Source of the DNA: Candidatus Curtissbacteria bacterium
GTDB lineage: Bacteria > Patescibacteriota > Microgenomatia > Curtissbacterales > GWA2-41-24
Assembly: GCA_016183325.1 (NCBI GenBank)
Contig: JACPEV010000028.1
Location: 1 to 35,749 of the forward strand
Direction: 5' to 3'
Length of the DNA stretch: 35,749 bases
Shown here: one piece after another, positions 1-7,139 of the stretch
Numbering within the stretch: the stretch's first letter is position 1
Layout: every line of letters starts with the position of its first letter
The notes under the pieces: model-generated
What the model was told of the DNA's origin: nothing
Database searches by the model: none
What the model saw: the letters and a program-made list of their open reading frames with translations, nothing else
Made by a program: the position numbers and the translations under genes

Positions 1-126
1 AATGGTATCCACAAGGCTAAATTTCTGTTACACTTAAAGGAATCAGAATTCCGTTGGAACATGAGGATAAATCATGTTAATACGTATCAGGAGTTACTAA
101 AAAACTTTAGACAAAAACCGCTCTAA
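1..126 (+). CDS. ISXO2/IS1595-like transposase, 3' end only
   Basis: Frame 1 is open from the first base to a TAA at 124-126 and encodes about 41 residues ending LLKNFRQKPL. The segment GIHKAKFLLHLKESEFRWN followed by the YQELLK tail resembles the C terminus of IS1595-group (ISXO2-like DDE) transposases, where a GxHK..YLHLKE.EFR motif precedes the stop. The catalytic part would lie left of the window. It is too short for the ORF track. The call rests on recalled family motifs, not on a search. Confidence 0.7.
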   Translation, partial: NGIHKAKFLLHLKESEFRWNMRINHVNTYQELLKNFRQKPL

Positions 127-171
127 AGTTATCTAGACCCAAAGAAATTATCACGGTCAAATAATCTAATT

Positions 172-951
172 ATGAATGACAGGCTTATTTACCAAGAAAA
201 AGACATCGCCGATAATTCTTTTTCTTCATCCATCGGTTTTGAAGCTGCCCAACAAGTCGTCGAATTCCCTAAAAACTTAGAAGGTCTTACCATCCTTGAC
301 ATAGGCGGTGGTACTTCAACAGTCACTTTGGAGCTTACCGGAAGAGAGGCAAAAGCAATTGCCATTGACTATCGCTATGGCAACATTGTAGATCTTAGAT
401 CCTCGGTCGATCGATATCTCAGTGGAGATTTGAGAGAAAAAATCTCAGAAGCCCAAGATGAACAATCTTTAAAAATAATTTTGGCACCTCCTCCAGGTAC
501 AAACACTAAATCATGGCCAATTTCAATAATCCGTGCCTGGGCAGAACTCAAAGAATCAACTGCAATCGACACCGCAATGGAAAACTTAAGTAATATTCGT
601 TTTTTCGCTGCCTATCAAAGAGGGCAGAGGCCATACGTCGCCGGAACAGCTAGTCATTTGCCATTTGCAGACAACAGTGTCGACTTTTGTTTTTCAATTC
701 GCTGTATGGTTCCATTCCTGGTACAAAACAGGGCAGTATTCATCCAGTCAATAATAGAGGCACTAAGAGTTTTAAAACCAAAAGGTCAGTTACAGATTTA
801 TCCTTGGGTCGATCAAAATAGCTATTTCCCTCAGGATATCAAACAAAACGCGTCTTACGCACTTTCTCTTTTAAGAAAAGAAGAAGTACCTTTTTTGGTC
901 GAAACAACTTCTCAAGATTCACTCCCTCGCTTAAGGATCACGAAACCTTAA
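172..951 (+). CDS. Class I SAM-dependent methyltransferase
   Basis: A 259-residue protein with a Rossmann methyltransferase core. Motif I is LDIGGGTSTVTLEL (about residues 41-54), followed by an acidic strand end in AIAIDYRYGN. A second signature, LPFADNSVDFCFSIRCM, matches the motif IV region of Methyltransf_11-type enzymes, and EALRVLKPKGQLQIYPW matches the post-motif strand. The substrate cannot be read from the sequence. It lies directly after the transposase remnant and has no obvious Shine-Dalgarno. After its TAA stop the same frame continues as a peptidase-like remnant, so the C terminus may have been altered by a rearrangement. Confidence 0.75.
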   Translation: MNDRLIYQEKDIADNSFSSSIGFEAAQQVVEFPKNLEGLTILDIGGGTSTVTLELTGREAKAIAIDYRYGNIVDLRSSVDRYLSGDLREKISEAQDEQSLKIILAPPPGTNTKSWPISIIRAWAELKESTAIDTAMENLSNIRFFAAYQRGQRPYVAGTASHLPFADNSVDFCFSIRCMVPFLVQNRAVFIQSIIEALRVLKPKGQLQIYPWVDQNSYFPQDIKQNASYALSLLRKEEVPFLVETTSQDSLPRLRITKP

Positions 952-1119
952 ATCACCTATTTAACTACACACCCGGTATGTCTATTCAGGAATATAACTC
1001 CCGAAGTAGAAGAAGAGCTCCCCGACTTCGGCATCAGAATCGAAGATTTAGTTGTCATAAAAAACGGCAAGGCCAAAGTATTGGGAAAATCTGTTGAAGA
1101 AATTGTTGAAATCACCTAA
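952..1119 (+). pseudogene. Remnant of M24 (Xaa-Pro aminopeptidase-like) C terminus
   Basis: Directly after the methyltransferase stop, the same frame stays open for 55 codons and ends at TAA 1117-1119. The stretch LPDFGIRIEDLVVIKNGKAK, followed by VLGKSVEEIVEIT, closely resembles the C terminus of M24-family aminopeptidase P/prolidase proteins, in which GIRIED carries a metal-ligand Glu. There is no start codon or upstream catalytic domain, so this reads as a decayed 3' fragment left by a deletion that joined it to the methyltransferase gene. Confidence 0.6.
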
Positions 1120-1223
1120 CTATCATACTCTGTAGTATGGTAAATAAATCTAGTCTGTTCAAACTTGCAGGGATTGTAACCAGCTGAATTAAGCAAAACT
1201 CCAACCTGATTTTTATCTCTTGA

Positions 1224-1772
1224 TTACTGCATCCACTTAATTGAACAACCAAGCGACGGGTGCTGATCTTTCGGTGGTTCTTTTCCGGCAAGCAGCCGAT
1301 CGAGCGCTTCCCTTAATTCTTCCTTTTTAACTTTCTCCGGTTCTTGCCAATTGTCATTAATCCTGCCGTGATAATAAAGCTCTCGCTTAAAATTAAAAAC
1401 ATAAATATCCGGCGTACACTGTGCCTGATAAGCCCGCGCAATTCCTTGTGACTGATCCCGAAGGTACGGAAAATTAATCCCCCACTCGATAACCTTTTGC
1501 TTCATCACCTCAAAACTATCTTCAGGATACTGGCGCTCATCATTTGGATTAATCGCCATAAACACAATTCCGCGTGCTCTAAACTCATCTGCCAATTTTA
1601 TTAAAAGCGGCCAAGCCGCCTTGGCATACGGACAATGATTGCAGGTAAAAACCACAACCAGCCCCTTTGCCTCGGCAAAATCGTCCAACGAATAATTTTT
1701 GCCATCCACTCCCGGCAAAACAAAATCAATAGCGCGCGTCGAAAGCGGAAGTTGAAGTGACGGAACAGCCAT
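1224..1772 (-). CDS. Thioredoxin-family (PRX-like) protein
   Basis: A protein of about 182 residues with the thioredoxin fold. An N-terminal segment FVLPGVDGKNYSLDDF is typical of AhpC/TSA and ResA-like proteins. The redox motif is CNHC, preceded by VVVFT, and the cis-proline loop is QCTPDIYVF. There is no signal peptide, so it is probably cytoplasmic. The family is usually annotated as thioredoxin-like or PRX-like 1; a thiol reductase or peroxidase role is inferred. The track begins at TTG 1790, but MAVPSLQL at ATG 1772 is the more natural start; neither has a clear ribosome binding site. It is monocistronic. Confidence 0.8.
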   Translation of the reverse strand: MAVPSLQLPLSTRAIDFVLPGVDGKNYSLDDFAEAKGLVVVFTCNHCPYAKAAWPLLIKLADEFRARGIVFMAINPNDERQYPEDSFEVMKQKVIEWGINFPYLRDQSQGIARAYQAQCTPDIYVFNFKRELYYHGRINDNWQEPEKVKKEELREALDRLLAGKEPPKDQHPSLGCSIKWMQ

Positions 1773-1893
1773 GTTGATTAATGATACCAAAAACTAACGA
1801 AGATTTAATAGACTAACTTATCACCACACATTAAATCATAGACAATCACTTGCCGTCAAAAACACACAAAAGGACTAATTTCAAAAATGAAAA

Positions 1894-2160
1894 TTAGCCG
1901 TTGTCTCGAGGTGCCTGCGGTCTGGCTTCCGAAACAAAGATCTTCCGGCCTTCGACTTCCATACCATTCAATTCTTTAATTGCCTTGTCTGCTTCTTCAT
2001 CGCTTGCCATTTCCACAAATCCAAATCCACGGGATCTTCCGCTCATTTTGTCCATAACGACATTAGCCTCAGTTACAGCTCCGACTTTCGCAAACATCTC
2101 ACGAAGTTCATCAGATGTAGTTGCAAAAGGCAAACTACCTACAAATAATTTTTTTGCCAC
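1894..2160 (-). CDS. RRM-domain RNA-binding protein
   Basis: An 88-residue single RNA recognition motif protein. RNP2 is KLFVGSLPF near the N terminus and RNP1 is RSRGFGFVEM. The tail EARPQAPRDNG is short and charged. Bacterial proteins of this size (Rbp/cold-inducible type) bind single-stranded RNA as chaperones. The track starts at GTG 2169, but an AGGAG lies about 10 nt before the in-frame GTG at 2160 and almost touches the earlier codon, so MAKKLFVG is preferred. It has its own transcription unit; no partner is visible. Confidence 0.88.
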   Translation of the reverse strand: MAKKLFVGSLPFATTSDELREMFAKVGAVTEANVVMDKMSGRSRGFGFVEMASDEEADKAIKELNGMEVEGRKIFVSEARPQAPRDNG

Positions 2161-2354
2161 GATTATCACTCTCCTTTCTCAATATAAACTTAAATAATAA
2201 TTAACTTAGAAATCATTTGTCCGGGAAAAGAACATTTAAAAGTGGAGTTTTGACAAGATCTTTGCTCTTTCACCTCAAATTGTATATGACTTGTTCATCT
2301 AAAGTCAAATTTTACTATCGAAAGACCCTAGTCTCTAGTCACTAGACTCTGGCA

Positions 2355-2528
2355 TCACTTTTTCATCATAAACTCTCCACCTACACCAGCCACAATCAAA
2401 ATAATACCTAAAAGAACTCCAGATGCTGCCAAGCTTGGCACAAGTCCTGCCAAAAGCAGACCGAGTCCAACACCGCTCAAACTGTGTAAAAGTGGGTGGG
2501 GTTTAAGACACTCCTTCATATCAGGCAT
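2355..2528 (-). CDS. Small membrane protein (57 aa) of the signalling operon
   Basis: A 57-residue ORF missed by the track: MPDMKECLKPHPLLHSLSGV, then a long hydrophobic stretch (about residues 18-49, room for one long or two short membrane helices) rich in Gly, Leu and Ile, ending GGEFMMKK. Its ATG is immediately adjacent to the TAA of the upstream receiver gene, and the receiver's last codons contain AGGGGGTGA at good spacing. That supports translation coupled to the operon. No family is recognised. A role in anchoring or sensing for the two-component system is only a guess from position. Confidence 0.65.
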   Translation of the reverse strand: MPDMKECLKPHPLLHSLSGVGLGLLLAGLVPSLAASGVLLGIILIVAGVGGEFMMKK

Positions 2529-2930
2529 TTATATCACCCCCTCACTAGGCAAGCTTTCATCTTTCTTTTCTTCTAAAATGGCACGAACCCGCCCGACCAA
2601 AGCATCAGAATCTGTTTCCGCCTTAAGAATATAGCCATCTACTCCAAGTTTAACTGCAGAATCCATATCGCTTGCCTTGGCATCATTTGTCAAAATCAGA
2701 ACGGAAACACTCGCAAGCTCAGAATCCGCTCTCAATTCTCTTAAAATCAAAAGGCCTGAAATATTGGGCATAAAAATGTCCAGTAAGACTAAGTCTGGCT
2801 TCATGGCACGAATGGCCGAAAGAGCGTCGACATCACCAACTATTTCGACTTCATAGCCCTCACTAATAAGTTTAGACTTATAGGAATTTGCCACATTGAA
2901 ATCATCATCAACTATTATTATTTTTGCCAT
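2529..2930 (-). CDS. Stand-alone response regulator receiver (second copy)
   Basis: A 133-residue CheY-like receiver with no output domain. Acidic pocket DDD at residues 8-10, phosphoacceptor Asp51 in LVLLDIFMP, switch Thr81 in LILTND and Lys103 in GYILKAE are all present, so it should be phosphorylatable. It follows the other receiver gene by 5 bp, and its stop abuts the small membrane protein start. It probably receives phosphate from the kinase encoded upstream and acts through protein-protein contact rather than DNA binding. It shares the D.FMPNISGL / D.LMPNISGL segment with its neighbour, suggesting tandem duplication. Confidence 0.92.
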   Translation of the reverse strand: MAKIIIVDDDFNVANSYKSKLISEGYEVEIVGDVDALSAIRAMKPDLVLLDIFMPNISGLLILRELRADSELASVSVLILTNDAKASDMDSAVKLGVDGYILKAETDSDALVGRVRAILEEKKDESLPSEGVI

Positions 2931-2935
2931 TCTAT

Positions 2936-3319
2936 TTAAGACTTAGGAGCCATCGTTTCTTCAAGAGTCATGTTGACTCTTGCCAAAATTTGATCAGGGG
3001 TGGTTTCGGATTTCAAAAGATAGCCATATGCTCCAAGCTCTAGCCCTTTTGCGATGGCGGCATCTTCCGCTACGTTTGTTAAAAGAATTACAGGTATTAA
3101 AGCAGAAAAGGGGTCAATCTTTAACTCTCTTAAGATATCAAGCCCGCTGATATTTGGCATCAAAATATCAAGAATCACAAGATCTGGTTTTTGCGCTCCT
3201 ATCTGATAAACCGCCTCTTTATCGGAAATTATAGTTGCCAAGTGTCCACCCTTGGTAAGTTCCTCCTTATAAAGATTCGCTAGTACTAGATCATCTTCGA
3301 CAATAATGATTTTTGCCAC
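2936..3319 (-). CDS. Stand-alone response regulator receiver (first copy)
   Basis: A 127-residue receiver domain protein. Asp51 in LVILDILMP is the phosphoacceptor, with the acidic pair at residues 8-10, Thr81 and Lys103 conserved. It starts at GTG, with AAGGAGG four bases upstream; that ribosome binding site overlaps the end of the histidine kinase gene, so the two are translationally linked. It has no effector domain. It is paralogous to the following receiver gene. Confidence 0.93.
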   Translation of the reverse strand: MAKIIIVEDDLVLANLYKEELTKGGHLATIISDKEAVYQIGAQKPDLVILDILMPNISGLDILRELKIDPFSALIPVILLTNVAEDAAIAKGLELGAYGYLLKSETTPDQILARVNMTLEETMAPKS

Positions 3320-3328
3320 GCTACCTCC

Positions 3329-5086
3329 TTACGCTTGGGCAACTTTTTGGCTATTACCTTCAATTGAGCCAAACTCGCCTTCTTGTATCCTATCTCCTTT
3401 AGTTGTTTTAGAAGCCAAAGGAACTGTAAAATTAAAAGTTGCTCCCATCTTTGAACCCTGAGATTCGACCCAAATCTTTCCTCCCCAACCCTCTACTATT
3501 CCCTTTGCAATGTAAAGGCCCAATCCTGAGTTACCCGTTTTCTTCTTGCCAGCTTCCAATTGGCCGAATTTCGAAAATAGTTTATCAATCTGATCCTGCT
3601 CAACACCTACTCCAGTATCGGAAACTGACACCAAAATGTCAACTGGATAGCCATTGACTAACCGAGGGTTAACCTTAACGATAACTTCACCAAAATCTGT
3701 ATATTTAACCGCATTTGAAAGTAAATTATTGAGAACTTGCTTTAAACGAACTTTATCAAAATACCCCTGCCCCAAATCACTCCCCACCTCGTAGGTCAAC
3801 TTCAAGTTCTTGGCAGCCGCCATCGGCCGAAAACTTTCAACCTGTTCGCGAGCTGCATCTCCCACATTTCCAGCCTCAGAAATAATATCAAACTTGCCCG
3901 CCTCAATTTTAGCAACATCCAAAAGATCAGCAACCAACTTTAACATAGATCCAGAACTTGAATTAATCGTTGCCAGACTTTTAACTAATTCATCACTGGT
4001 CACCTTTTGCATATTTTCTTTCAGCATTTCAACCGTCGATTTAATGGATGTTAAAGGAGCTCTCAGCTCGTGAACCATCATTGCCGTAAAGTCTTGTCTT
4101 AACTTTTCCAGCGATTTTGCGTCAGTAATATCATGAAACAAAACCACAATAGCAATTGGCTTGCCCGTTTTATTATCAACCACTCTTGATGCCAAAACCT
4201 GCAAAACTTTCCCGCCAGCAACTATCTCCCAAGGAGCAAGAGTCTCACCTTTTGAAACTACCTCCTCCATTTTTGTTCTCAAATCCAGTTGGCCAGAAAG
4301 GGCATTAACAATATCAAACAGCGTTGGGACCTGCGCTATCGAGAGTAATTCTGACAGCTTTTGGTTGGTCAAAAGCAGACGATAATTTGTATCCACCATC
4401 AAAAGTCCTTCAGAAAGCGACTGCACTGCCTGCGAAAGCCGACCCTTTTCGTTTTCTAAAACTTCTTGTAATTTTGAAACAGCATCAGAAGCCTGCCTGG
4501 CGATTTTATAAAGTACTTCTGTATTCTCATCGTTATATAAATTGGTCTTCACAGAAGCAACATTTATAAGCCCCATCAACTTTCCCAAAACAACAATTGG
4601 TAAATTAAAATATGACCGGACTGGATCTTTTAATTTCTCATCCAAAATTACACCGGTAATACTCTCGTCAACTTCGCTTGTTAAAAGTGGCTTTTGAGTC
4701 ATCTCGGATACCGCAGCCAAAACTTTGGCTTTAACTTCTTTGACAAATTCCCTGCTGACAGATTCTTTCACACTGCACGCAAAAATCACTTTTTCAGACT
4801 CATCATTGATGATCAGGTAACTGACAGTAGAATAAGGAAGAAGCCCTCCCAAAGAACCGGAAATAATTTCCACAATCTTGGCACCATCCAAAGAATAACC
4901 TATTCTCTCCCCAATCTCTTTTAAAACTGCTGTCTCATAGGCTCTTCTTGCGAGCTCTTCTTGATTTCTCTTCCCTGCTTCAAGCTCCCGCATAAACTTT
5001 TGCCGCATCAAAAAGTAACCGGATATACCAGAAATAGAACCGATAATAGTCGCAATAGCCAAACCTAATGATATATCCATGCTCAA
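3329..5086 (-). CDS. Membrane GAF-PAS hybrid sensor histidine kinase
   Basis: A 585-residue sensor kinase. One N-terminal membrane helix (about residues 5-27) is followed by a GAF-like domain (about 50-205), a PAS-like domain (about 215-320, ending VVLFHDITDAK), a HisKA domain with the H-box HELRAPL (His339), and HATPase_c with N-box NLLSNAVKYT, G1 DTGVGV and G2 GNSGLGLYIAKG. All catalytic motifs are intact. The ligand is unknown. TTG 5086 overlaps the TGA of the upstream gene and has AGAGGG at 7 nt; ATG 5080 is the alternative start. The two receivers downstream are likely partners. Confidence 0.92.
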   Translation of the reverse strand: MSMDISLGLAIATIIGSISGISGYFLMRQKFMRELEAGKRNQEELARRAYETAVLKEIGERIGYSLDGAKIVEIISGSLGGLLPYSTVSYLIINDESEKVIFACSVKESVSREFVKEVKAKVLAAVSEMTQKPLLTSEVDESITGVILDEKLKDPVRSYFNLPIVVLGKLMGLINVASVKTNLYNDENTEVLYKIARQASDAVSKLQEVLENEKGRLSQAVQSLSEGLLMVDTNYRLLLTNQKLSELLSIAQVPTLFDIVNALSGQLDLRTKMEEVVSKGETLAPWEIVAGGKVLQVLASRVVDNKTGKPIAIVVLFHDITDAKSLEKLRQDFTAMMVHELRAPLTSIKSTVEMLKENMQKVTSDELVKSLATINSSSGSMLKLVADLLDVAKIEAGKFDIISEAGNVGDAAREQVESFRPMAAAKNLKLTYEVGSDLGQGYFDKVRLKQVLNNLLSNAVKYTDFGEVIVKVNPRLVNGYPVDILVSVSDTGVGVEQDQIDKLFSKFGQLEAGKKKTGNSGLGLYIAKGIVEGWGGKIWVESQGSKMGATFNFTVPLASKTTKGDRIQEGEFGSIEGNSQKVAQA

Positions 5087-5355
5087 CTATTGTCCCTCTT
5101 AATCTCAGGATACTTTTCCAACAGACTCTGAAGGGTTGCTTGGGCAATTTGACCAGAGAGATTCATATACTCAGTGGCTAGCTCATTTAAAGCAGCCTGC
5201 GGATCCCCGGCTATTGCCAAAACCTGACCATCCTCGGCAACTGTCAGACTCGCTATTTTCCTGGCTTTTGAAAGCGCAACTGCTGGTCCGAGCATAACTA
5301 TCTGTTTTTTAATAAGATCAGACAAAAGTGCTTGATAATCTTCTTGTAATGCCAT
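5083..5355 (-). CDS. Uncharacterised 90-aa protein leading the signalling operon
   Basis: A soluble, Ala/Leu-rich, mostly helical small protein (MALQEDYQALLSDLIKKQIV...). A central segment TVAEDGQVLAIAGDPQAALN reads like a strand-turn-strand hairpin flanked by helices. No domain is recognised. The start is set by GAAGGAGGTGAAG immediately before ATG 5355; the track's GTG lies inside that ribosome binding site. Its stop overlaps the kinase start, so it is co-translated with the sensor and may be a regulator of it. That role is inference from position only. Confidence 0.7.
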   Translation of the reverse strand: MALQEDYQALLSDLIKKQIVMLGPAVALSKARKIASLTVAEDGQVLAIAGDPQAALNELATEYMNLSGQIAQATLQSLLEKYPEIKRDNS

Positions 5356-5415
5356 CTTCACCTCCTTCGCCCGCCAAATATCGCTCTTTGCGCCGTGTTA
5401 TGATGGGCATCCTAC

Positions 5416-5457
5416 TTCCAGTTTACCGCCTCCAGTCTCTAGTTTCCAGTTTGTCAA
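5416..5457. repeat. Degenerate 7-bp unit array
   Basis: Upstream of the signalling operon, units such as CTCCAGT, CTCTAGT and TTCCAGT recur with roughly 7-bp spacing. It is a degenerate relative of the arrays around the four-helix-bundle genes. No gene is associated. Confidence 0.45.
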
Positions 5458-5480
5458 ATGTCGGTTGTCATCCTTCGACT

Positions 5481-5594
5481 GTAACTGTTCACCGTTACTG
5501 ACACAACGCATATTGTTCGAGGCTGAAAGCCGAGAACTAAACTTCTCGCTCACGCTCGAAGAGTAATAACGTGTCAGCGATTGTGAACTCTTAC
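5481..5594. repeat. Nested inverted repeat, family B (copy 1)
   Basis: Outer arms GTAACTGTTCAC...CTGACAC and GTGTCAG...GTGAACTCTTAC pair imperfectly. Inside is a second inverted core containing TTGTTCGAGGC and CTCGCTCACGCTCGAA. The copy at 8411-8532 has the same architecture and the same start, GTAACTGTYCAC. It does not encode protein; ORFs in the track that cross it are chance. Confidence 0.7.
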
Positions 5595-5790
5595 CTTCGA
5601 CTTTGCTCAGGATGACCTCCTCGAGTCTGCCCATTCGACCTGGCTCAGGGCACCCTGAGTTATATCGAAGGGTGAGCGACCTCGGAGTCGAAGACCTGAG
5701 TTCATTATCGAAGGGTCAATTGTCAATTGTCACTTGTCAGTTGCCTGCCCTGAGCGATCCGGCTTTGCCGGAGAGTCGAAGGGTTACTAT
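5595..5790. repeat. Cluster of CTTCGA...CTCAGG dispersed hairpin repeats
   Basis: Several copies of CCTTCGACTnnGCTCAGG and its complement (CCTGAGC...GTCGAAGGG) lie head to head, with an inserted GATCCGGCTTTGCCGGA hairpin. The same short motif recurs near 8255, 13018, 20520 and 28975. Four units of TCAATTG/TCACTTG/TCAGTTG (5716-5743) lie within. Nothing coding is supported here. Confidence 0.65.
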
Positions 5791-5809
5791 TTGATCCATT
5801 TTCGACATA

Positions 5810-5838
5810 TTGCACAATTTTTTTTTGCAGTGTAAATT
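5810..5838 (+). promoter_or_regulatory. Putative promoter for the 117-aa gene
   Basis: TTGCAC and TAAATT are separated by 17 bp, just before the small gene that begins at 5863. The sequence between is a T-run. Match to a housekeeping-type consensus is moderate. Confidence 0.4.
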
Positions 5839-5862
5839 GCAGTCAGTCTTAGACAAAACATC

Positions 5863-6216
5863 GTGTTCCATGAAAAGATTCTAAAAACAATTCTAGCCAC
5901 CCGTCCTCACCTTTTAACAATTAAGGAACATACCTCTTTTGGGAAAATCATAGAAAAAGTTTCAAGCCAAAAATACGACTTTATTATTGTCAATAAAGCG
6001 GCAGTCAAGCAAATGGCTGCAGTTCTGACACTCCGTCTCTTGGGCCGCAAATTCTTTTGGATCCAAAATTTTTCAAACCCCCCGGCATCGAACTTCTTCG
6101 CAAGACTCTTGTTAAATCAATCGGACCGAATACTTGTCGCAAGCAAAAAGGAAATTTTCAAACTCAAAAAATTAGGGGTCGACAAGCCGAAAATCAGAAT
6201 CAAAAACCAATCCTAG
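5863..6216 (+). CDS. Uncharacterised 117-aa protein, glycosyltransferase N-domain-like
   Basis: A basic protein with alternating strands and helices: KYDFIIVNKAAVKQMAAVLTLRLLGRKFFWIQNF, then SDRILVASKKEIFKLKKLGV. The phrase SDRILVASK..I..LKKLGV recalls the hinge of GT4-type glycosyltransferases, but the sugar-nucleotide-binding half is absent and the protein stops early, so it could be a truncated glycosyltransferase or a distinct small family. The start is GTG at 5863 with no Shine-Dalgarno; a promoter-like element lies just upstream, suggesting a short leader. The stop lies in a repeat-rich junction. Confidence 0.45.
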   Translation: MFHEKILKTILATRPHLLTIKEHTSFGKIIEKVSSQKYDFIIVNKAAVKQMAAVLTLRLLGRKFFWIQNFSNPPASNFFARLLLNQSDRILVASKKEIFKLKKLGVDKPKIRIKNQS

Positions 6217-6228
6217 CACTTAACACCA

Positions 6229-6259
6229 CTCTCCACTTTCAACTCTCCACTTTCCACTT
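6229..6259. repeat. Solo 7-bp array at the ASCH stop codon
   Basis: Four exact 7-bp steps: CTCTCCA, CTTTCAA, CTCTCCA, CTTTCCA. The array runs up to the ASCH gene's stop codon (minus strand). The unit resembles the array flanking the four-helix-bundle gene after rplL (TTGAGAG/TGGAGAG on the other strand). No opposite arm or gene accompanies it. Confidence 0.75.
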
Positions 6260-6647
6260 ATTCCAGCACCACCCATGGCCTTAAATCTGATTTCTTAATT
6301 TCAGGAGGGATTATAAATTTTGTGATAGTCCCAATAAACATCAGGGTCAGATAATTAATCTTCTCATGATCCAGCCAAAAAGTTTCGGGCATTGCCAAAC
6401 CGTTTTTATATCGGCGCTTCAAGAGCTCAACTTCTTCGGATTTGGGATGATCAAAAGATAAGACCCTATCAACAGTAAACTGTCCGATGATCTTCTCACC
6501 CGATACTTTAATCAAAACCACATCCCCCGCGGCAACTTTAGCAAATGGAGCAATTTTAATCTTGGAAAATCTTCCTTCAATTTTCTTCTTACCATCAAAA
6601 ATCTTCTTCGCTGTCTCTGAATCAAAAATCGCCAAATGCCGAGCCAT
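6258..6647 (-). CDS. ASCH-domain protein
   Basis: A 129-residue protein with an ASCH (ASC-1 homology, PUA-like) fold. HLAIFDSETAKKIFDGKKKIEGRF matches the opening strand and helix with the conserved K..E.R, and GDVVLIKVSGEKIIGQFTVDRVLSF matches the barrel strands. ASCH proteins are thought to bind RNA or modified nucleotides; some hydrolyse acetylated cytidine. No clear ribosome binding site precedes the ATG. Repeat arrays abut both its stop (6229-6259) and the region upstream of its start (6664-6690). Confidence 0.75.
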   Translation of the reverse strand: MARHLAIFDSETAKKIFDGKKKIEGRFSKIKIAPFAKVAAGDVVLIKVSGEKIIGQFTVDRVLSFDHPKSEEVELLKRRYKNGLAMPETFWLDHEKINYLTLMFIGTITKFIIPPEIKKSDLRPWVVLE

Positions 6648-6663
6648 GGGGAAAGGGTACCAA

Positions 6664-6690
6664 AGAGTATCGAGAGTATCAAGTGTATCG
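6664..6690. repeat. Left 9-bp array of four-helix-bundle locus 1
   Basis: Three tandem 9-bp units: AGAGTATCG, AGAGTATCA, AGTGTATCG. They are inverted relative to the array at 7086-7139 on the other side of the gene. Confidence 0.85.
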
Positions 6691-6713
6691 CATGCTTATG
6701 CTAGACTGAGAAT

Positions 6714-7079
6714 ATGATTGATAAAGATCACAAAGGTTACCATAAAACAATTGTGTGGCAAAAAATGAAGGAATTATTAATTGTCACTTACAAACTTGTC
6801 GATAAATTACCAAAAAGCGAAGAGTTTGGATTAAAATCCCAAATGCGTAGGGCAATCGTATCTGCTATATCAAATTTTGTCGAGGGTTATCTTAAAAGAA
6901 GCGCTAAAGAAAAATCTCATTTTATGGAAATTTCTCAAACTTCTCTAATGGAATTAGAAGCTCAAAGCGAAATCTGTCTCATGCTTAATTTTTGGGACGA
7001 TCGCGATTATGAAAATTTCGATCGAAAACACAGAATCGCTTCTTATTTTCTTGGCAGATACAAATCAAAAGTTATATAA
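6714..7079 (+). CDS. Four-helix-bundle protein (S23/Avd-like), locus 1
   Basis: A 121-residue all-helical protein of the four-helix-bundle family known from 23S rRNA intervening sequences and related to the Avd accessory protein of diversity-generating retroelements. Typical signatures are IVWQKMKELLIVTYKL in helix 1, EFGLKSQMRRAIVSAISNFVEGY in helix 2 and HFMEISQTSLMELEAQSEI in helix 3. The protein is basic, which fits nucleic-acid binding. It is enclosed by inverted 9-bp arrays. No rRNA or reverse transcriptase is near, so an rRNA insertion or retroelement role is not supported here. Confidence 0.88.
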   Translation: MIDKDHKGYHKTIVWQKMKELLIVTYKLVDKLPKSEEFGLKSQMRRAIVSAISNFVEGYLKRSAKEKSHFMEISQTSLMELEAQSEICLMLNFWDDRDYENFDRKHRIASYFLGRYKSKVI

Positions 7080-7085
7080 CCATTC

Positions 7086-7139
7086 ATGCTCTCGATACCC
7101 CCGATGCTCTCGATACCCACGATACCCTCGATACACTTA
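7086..7139. repeat. Right 9-bp array of four-helix-bundle locus 1
   Basis: Six consecutive 9-bp units: ATGCTCTCG, ATACCCCCG, ATGCTCTCG, ATACCCACG, ATACCCTCG, ATACACTTA. The last unit contains the galU stop codon (7137-7139, complement), so the array begins exactly at the end of galU. It is inverted relative to 6664-6690. Confidence 0.9.

Noticed and set aside
172-1119. Reassigned stop codon joining methyltransferase and M24 tail
   Set aside because: The separating codon is TAA, which is used as a stop throughout; no known CPR code reassigns it, and TGA is also a normal stop here.
5398-5794. Track ORFs on both strands in the 5.4-5.8 kb gap
   Set aside because: They cross palindromes and arrays, have no ribosome binding site and no protein-like composition.
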